A stretch of DNA of 50,549 nt. Origin: Flavobacteriaceae bacterium. Lineage in GTDB: Bacteria > Bacteroidota > Bacteroidia > Flavobacteriales > Flavobacteriaceae. Below the pieces are notes generated by a model that ran no database searches, had not been told where the DNA came from, and was given only the letters and a program-made list of their open reading frames with translations. Both the position numbers and the translations under genes were made by a program. Below are positions 46,468 to 50,549 of the stretch, piece after piece; the first letter of the stretch is position 1; each line of letters starts with the position of its first letter. The stretch spans positions 1 through 50,549 of the forward strand of contig JAFMLQ010000011.1 of the NCBI GenBank assembly GCA_017852075.1, written 5' to 3'.

Positions 46468-48738
46468 CTACTTGTTTTTTGATTGTGCATCTACCACAGC
46501 AACTGCCGACATATTCACGATTTCATTCACAGAAGCACCCAGCTGTAAAATATGTATAGGTTCGCTAAGACCCATTAAAATAGGGCCTATAGAGAGTGCT
46601 TCGTTGAGTTCTTTCATTAATTTATAAGTGATGTTAGCTGCGTCCAAATTGGGAAATATCAATACGTTTACTTTTTTATTACTCAATACGGAAAATGGGA
46701 ATCGATCTTGTAAAAGTCCTTTGTTTAAAGCGAAATCGGACTGAATGGGACCATCAACTGTTAAGTTGGGATGGCTCCGGTGTAACATTGAAACAGCTTC
46801 AGAAACTTTTGTAGCTTGTGGAAAACGAGAGGAACCAAAATTTGAAAAAGATAGCATTCCAATGACGGGTTCAAGGCCAAAAATTTGAGCCATTTGCCCT
46901 GTCATTTGAGCAATTTTTGCCAGTTCCTTGGCTGTGGGATCCACATTTATTGTAGTATCGGATAAAAATAAAGGACCAGACTTGGTCAACATCAGGTTTG
47001 TTGCAGCAACCTTACTTACCCCTTTTGATTTTGGTATGGTTTCTAAAATGGGTTTTACCACAGAGCGATAATTTCTAGAATAACCCGAAATCATGGCATC
47101 GGCATCTCCATTTTTGATCATCATAGAAGCAAAATAATTGCGTTCACGCATCAATCGTTGTGCATCGTATAAAGTATATCCTTTTCGGTTTTGAGCGTCC
47201 CAAAAGAGTTCCGCATATTTCTTTCTAATGTCCTCTTTATCTGGCTCTTTAGGGTCAATAATTTCTACAGGATCGTCAAATTCAATCAGCTTTCGCAAGT
47301 CTTCAATGATGGATTTATTACCCAATAAAATAGGATGTGCAATCCCTTCTTCATGAACAATTTGTGCCGCTTTGAGTACGTCCATTTGATCCGCTTCAGC
47401 AAAAACCAAACGTTTGGGTGCTGCTTTTGCTCGGTCATGTAACAAGCGTACCATTTTTTGTGAATTTCCCAACCTTTTTTCTAGTGAGATTCGATAGCGT
47501 TCCCAATCTTCTATCGGTTCTGTGGCTACTCCAGAATCCATAGCTGCTTTGGCCACAGCAGGAGGTACTGTGGTAATCAAGCGCGGATCAAATGGTTTGG
47601 GAATGATATAATCTTTCCCAAAACTAAGTCGTGTTTCGTCATACACCACATTGACTTGTTCTGGAACGGATTCTTTTGCCAATTCAGCAAGTGCTTTAAC
47701 CGCAGCCATTTTCATCGCTTCGTTAATACTTGTTGCCCGTACATCCAACGCACCTCTAAAAATAAAAGGAAAACCTAGTACGTTATTGACCTGATTGGGG
47801 TGATCCGAACGACCCGTGGCCATAATAATATCTTTTCGTGCTTCACAGGCTTCTTCGTACCCAATTTCTGGATCTGGATTGGCCATGGCAAAAACGATGG
47901 GGTTTGCAGCCATTTTTTTAAGCATTTCTTGAGTGACAATCTTTGGTTGGGATAAACCGATAAAGACATCGGCATCAACTAAAGCTTCCTCTAAACTAGA
48001 AACTGAACGCGATGTGGCAAACTGCGCTTTTTCTGGAGTAAGATTTTCCCTGCTTTTTTTAATCACCCCTTTACTGTCCAGCATAACAATATTTTCAATT
48101 TTTGCGCCAAAAGCAACATATAGTTTGGTGCAAGATATCGCCGCAGCTCCAGCACCGGAAACTACGATGGTGACATCTTCGATTTTCTTTTCCGCCAATT
48201 CTAACGCATTGAGAAGCGCTGCCGCAGAAATAATAGCAGTACCATGTTGATCGTCATGCATGACCGGAATGTCCAGTTCGTCCTTCAGACGTCGTTCGAT
48301 CTCAAAAGCTTCAGGAGATTTAATATCTTCCAAATTTATCCCCCCAAAAGTGGGCGCTATTGCCTTTACCGCTTCTATGAATTTCTCAGGGTCTTTTGCA
48401 TCCACCTCAATGTCGAACACGTCAATTCCTGCAAAAATTTTAAACAATAATGCTTTTCCTTCCATTACCGGTTTAGAGGCACTTGGCCCTATGTCACCCA
48501 AACCTAACACGGCAGTTCCATTAGAGATTACGGCCACTAGATTTCCTTTGTTTGTGTATTTGTAAACATCGGATTCTTCTTGGGCAATTTCGATACAAGG
48601 AATGGCAACTCCTGGCGAGTAGGCCAACGCCAAATCACGTTGTGTATCGTAATTTTTTGTTGGAACAATTTTGGTCTTTCCAGGTCTTGGCTTGGCATGA
48701 TAGACAAGTGCGGCCCTTCTTTGTTGTTCGTTTTCCAT
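46468..48738 (-). CDS. maeB: NADP-dependent malic enzyme with phosphotransacetylase-like domain
   Basis: Decarboxylates malate to pyruvate while making NADPH. The N-terminal malic domain (to about 420) carries NLVAVISNGTAVLGLGDIGP, GKALLFKIFAGIDVFDIEVD and MHDDQHGTAII. The C-terminal 325 residues resemble phosphate acetyltransferase (GDADAMISGYSRNYRSV and VIGMLSFSNFGSSRFP), a regulatory domain in the E. coli MaeB type. 756 residues is normal for this fusion. First gene of the run through sprA. Confidence 0.96.
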   Translation of the reverse strand: MENEQQRRAALVYHAKPRPGKTKIVPTKNYDTQRDLALAYSPGVAIPCIEIAQEESDVYKYTNKGNLVAVISNGTAVLGLGDIGPSASKPVMEGKALLFKIFAGIDVFDIEVDAKDPEKFIEAVKAIAPTFGGINLEDIKSPEAFEIERRLKDELDIPVMHDDQHGTAIISAAALLNALELAEKKIEDVTIVVSGAGAAAISCTKLYVAFGAKIENIVMLDSKGVIKKSRENLTPEKAQFATSRSVSSLEEALVDADVFIGLSQPKIVTQEMLKKMAANPIVFAMANPDPEIGYEEACEARKDIIMATGRSDHPNQVNNVLGFPFIFRGALDVRATSINEAMKMAAVKALAELAKESVPEQVNVVYDETRLSFGKDYIIPKPFDPRLITTVPPAVAKAAMDSGVATEPIEDWERYRISLEKRLGNSQKMVRLLHDRAKAAPKRLVFAEADQMDVLKAAQIVHEEGIAHPILLGNKSIIEDLRKLIEFDDPVEIIDPKEPDKEDIRKKYAELFWDAQNRKGYTLYDAQRLMRERNYFASMMIKNGDADAMISGYSRNYRSVVKPILETIPKSKGVSKVAATNLMLTKSGPLFLSDTTINVDPTAKELAKIAQMTGQMAQIFGLEPVIGMLSFSNFGSSRFPQATKVSEAVSMLHRSHPNLTVDGPIQSDFALNKGLLQDRFPFSVLSNKKVNVLIFPNLDAANITYKLMKELNEALSIGPILMGLSEPIHILQLGASVNEIVNMSAVAVVDAQSKNK

Positions 48739-49023
48739 AGCAATATTTTACTTAAAAATAAATTTGAATGTACTTAATTATTTTGACTTTAATTGTTTTT
48801 AATTGACATACAAACCAAGAGAATGTTTCCCTTGAAATGGATTGAAAAGCGGGTGCAATTATTGAGTCTACCCCCCAACGCAAAGATGACTTGATTTAAA
48901 AATCCTTAAATACTGATATATTGAAATACTGGGCGTAACCTTTTCACTGATTTGGAAACCAATGGTTTTAAAGGAGTTGTTCATCATTTGCTATAAATTG
49001 TGATGCTATTGTGCATTTTGTAG
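48739..49023. other. 285-base gap without a gene
   Basis: AT-rich sequence between maeB and the haloperoxidase gene. It holds a small perfect palindrome (AAACCA-A-TGGTTT at 48956-48968) but no coding frame, clear promoter or terminator. Confidence 0.5.
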
Positions 49024-50373
49024 TTATTTCGCCCTTGACAAAGGTGTGCGTATTGTTTGAATTTGATTTACAATGTAGTCCCCCACTTTTTGTCCCTGCT
49101 CTACTCCTTCACTGATGGCCATCATGTAGTGAATTCCTCCATAAAGTCTGGAAATTGCGGCTTCTTCCGAAGCGTGAAAAAATGAATTGTAGCTTCGCTC
49201 GGGAAGTCCGTATGCAAGTTCTGTAGTATCTGTAAATTTAAAATTTGCTCCGAATAGATCGGTTAAGGTTACTGCTGCAGCACGAGAAATTACGGAGTGT
49301 CCACTAGTGTATTCTGGAAAGGGTGGTGTTTGTAGCAGGGGCAGCCACTCCTCATCGTAATATTGATTGATCAAAGTCTCTGGTCGAACTACTAACGTTT
49401 CCCATTTTTCATCCCAACAACTAATAAAAGCATCGAATAAGGCAATGGATACATTGGCATAGGCGTTGATCGTTTCTTCAAAAGAGCTTTTGGACTGACG
49501 TGTTGCTATGGCAGTAATTCCAATCCAATGACCCCCTGGAGTGATTTTTTTGGTAGCAAACATCGCATGACCTAGGTGGTGGGTAACATATGGATTGCAA
49601 TCCCAAAATTTGGCTATCTCTATTTGTTCTTCAGTGAGTGTGTTGGTCACCTCAAATACTTCTGTCAATTGTTGTTGAAACGGACTCCCTTTTTCAAGAT
49701 TAAAAGGTAACGGATCTTTGGGAGGGAATTGGTTGGACGAATCCAATACCATGGTTCGGATTTCCTGCCAGTGGGGTTCAATTCCATCCATATAGTCGGG
49801 AGGGGTGGGCTTCCAAAAGCGATCTTCTTCTCGAATTGTGTATTTCGGAAATGTTCTTGTCTGGTTGTACATATCACCCGACGCCCATTCTAAAATAGCC
49901 GATGCGACTTCTTCACCATAGGCTTTAGACGCTTTGATAGCTTGACTAGGAACTTTAAACGATTTTAATTTTTGCTGAAATTCTTCTTGAAAAACCTCCA
50001 TTTTATCTTCTGAAAAAATCAAAGCTTTCCCTACAGCATTAAAGGAAAATAATGCCGCTAATTGCGGGTTGATGTCAATATCGTTGGAGGTAGGAATTTT
50101 TTGGAGTTCTTTTACTTGACCTACCAAAGAGTTGAACTCTTCGGGATTGTAATGGGCAATAATTTCATAAGCAGCAATACTAGGATACAAATAGACTCGT
50201 GAGGCTACTGGAGGAGAAAAAATATCATATACCACAATATCTGTAAGATTTTGCATGGCCTCTTGAAAGAGTTCGGGGTCTTGGATTTTATTTAGATATT
50301 CTGTGTTTTGGCTGCAACTGAAAAGGGTTACCAAAACAAAAAAGGAAAAAGTAAGTTTGAGCGTTTTTACCAT
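49024..50373 (-). CDS. vanadium-dependent haloperoxidase-like lipoprotein
   Basis: 449 residues of the PAP2/vanadium haloperoxidase superfamily. A signal peptide with lipobox LFSC (Cys20) anchors it in the envelope. The vanadate or phosphate pocket is complete: Lys323 and Arg330 (KWETLVVRP), SGH at 357-359 (FPEYTSGHS) and Arg409 with His415 (SRLYGGIHY). The helical body and length fit haloperoxidases rather than small phosphatases of the family. Zobellia galactanivorans, a flavobacterium, has iodoperoxidases of similar size and layout, so halide oxidation is plausible; a phosphatase cannot be excluded. Its promoter lies 75 bases upstream. Confidence 0.88.
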   Translation of the reverse strand: MVKTLKLTFSFFVLVTLFSCSQNTEYLNKIQDPELFQEAMQNLTDIVVYDIFSPPVASRVYLYPSIAAYEIIAHYNPEEFNSLVGQVKELQKIPTSNDIDINPQLAALFSFNAVGKALIFSEDKMEVFQEEFQQKLKSFKVPSQAIKASKAYGEEVASAILEWASGDMYNQTRTFPKYTIREEDRFWKPTPPDYMDGIEPHWQEIRTMVLDSSNQFPPKDPLPFNLEKGSPFQQQLTEVFEVTNTLTEEQIEIAKFWDCNPYVTHHLGHAMFATKKITPGGHWIGITAIATRQSKSSFEETINAYANVSIALFDAFISCWDEKWETLVVRPETLINQYYDEEWLPLLQTPPFPEYTSGHSVISRAAAVTLTDLFGANFKFTDTTELAYGLPERSYNSFFHASEEAAISRLYGGIHYMMAISEGVEQGQKVGDYIVNQIQTIRTPLSRAK

Positions 50374-50447
50374 AACATTATACTGGATTTATTAATTAGT
50401 TGAATATTTAAATAAATACAGTTTTTCAATCATTCAATTGTACCGTA

Positions 50448-50455
50448 CAAAAATA
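50448..50455 (-). promoter_or_regulatory. promoter for haloperoxidase gene
   Basis: Minus-strand TATTTTTG fits TAnnTTTG, with ATTG 21 bases upstream. The leader would be about 68 bases, much longer than for other genes here. Confidence 0.5.
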
Positions 50456-50494
50456 CTATTTTCAGCCAATACTTTTCAATCGTTTGGATGATCT

Positions 50495-50549
50495 TTATTC
50501 TGTTTTGGAATTGTTTCCTCTAATTCTAATTTCAATTGCAGGTTTTAAA
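50495..50549 (-). CDS. possible C-terminal end of a gene at the right edge
   Basis: The reverse strand from the edge is open for 17 codons (LKPAIEIRIRGNNSKTE) to a TAA at 50497-50495. The composition looks protein-like but the stretch is too short to identify or to be sure it is coding. It would lie upstream of the haloperoxidase gene in the same direction. Confidence 0.3.
   Translation of the reverse strand, partial: LKPAIEIRIRGNNSKTE

Noticed and set aside
1-50549. CRISPR array, insertion sequence, prophage or rRNA operon
   Set aside because: No regularly spaced repeats, transposase, phage structural genes or rRNA sequence were recognised.

Overview
The window reads as a continuous stretch of chromosome from a low-GC member of the Bacteroidota, most likely a marine flavobacterium (Flavobacteriaceae). 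Support for this: a complete sprA (type IX secretion translocon and gliding), a secreted protease with a type IX C-terminal sorting domain, TonB proteins with the Bacteroidota layout, Nfu with two N-terminal domains, NADP-malic enzyme fused to a phosphotransacetylase-like domain, and many promoters with the Bacteroidota -7 element TAnnTTTG lying 10-25 nt before start codons. Species cannot be named from this sequence alone. Coding density is very high and many neighbours overlap by 4-40 nt.

Layout. 1-503: the cut-off start of a lipoprotein gene, a tandem 11-mer, and tRNA-Leu(CAA) with its own promoter and terminator. 611-2883: prs-rplY, a terminator, then pth. 2888-7389 (minus): a large secreted metzincin protease translationally coupled to a small lipoprotein. 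7488-13110: ribF, serS, a DUF4286 gene, rsmA, mgtE and a D-2-hydroxyacid dehydrogenase, tightly packed. 13125-16441 (minus): GNAT with aspartate kinase, and pdxJ with an alpha/beta hydrolase. 16575-22654: an envelope biogenesis cluster, nadK, a DUF6089 protein, uppS, bamA and two Skp/OmpH chaperones. 22701-24910: gamma-carbonic anhydrase, Nfu and TsaB. 25082-30877 (minus): a MacAB-TolC-like export operon with ATPase, two permeases, adaptor and outer-membrane channel. 30961-36021 (minus): a respiratory assembly cluster with heme O synthase, two subunit-III proteins, subunit IV, a cysteine-free SCO-like protein, SCO, DUF420 and a small CxxC membrane protein. 36106-37603 (minus): two tandem tonB paralogues. 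37653-48738 (minus): maeB-ruvA-sprA-gcvH-vanZ. 49024-50373 (minus): a vanadium-haloperoxidase-like lipoprotein. The right edge may hold the end of one more gene.

How the genes work together. bamA, the Skp chaperones, uppS and probably the DUF6089 protein build the outer membrane and cell wall lipid carrier. SprA exports type IX substrates, of which the 1276-residue protease in this window is one. TonB proteins energise outer-membrane uptake. The oxidase cluster supplies heme O, accessory oxidase subunits and copper delivery, but the catalytic subunits I and II are not in the window. No CRISPR array, prophage, insertion sequence or rRNA was seen. I found no clear multi-gene system that is obviously new. 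The points most worth checking are the cysteine-free SCO-like protein behind a terminator, the coupled protease-lipoprotein pair, the haloperoxidase lipoprotein, the tonB twins with different palindromes before each, and the possible integration scar next to tRNA-Leu.
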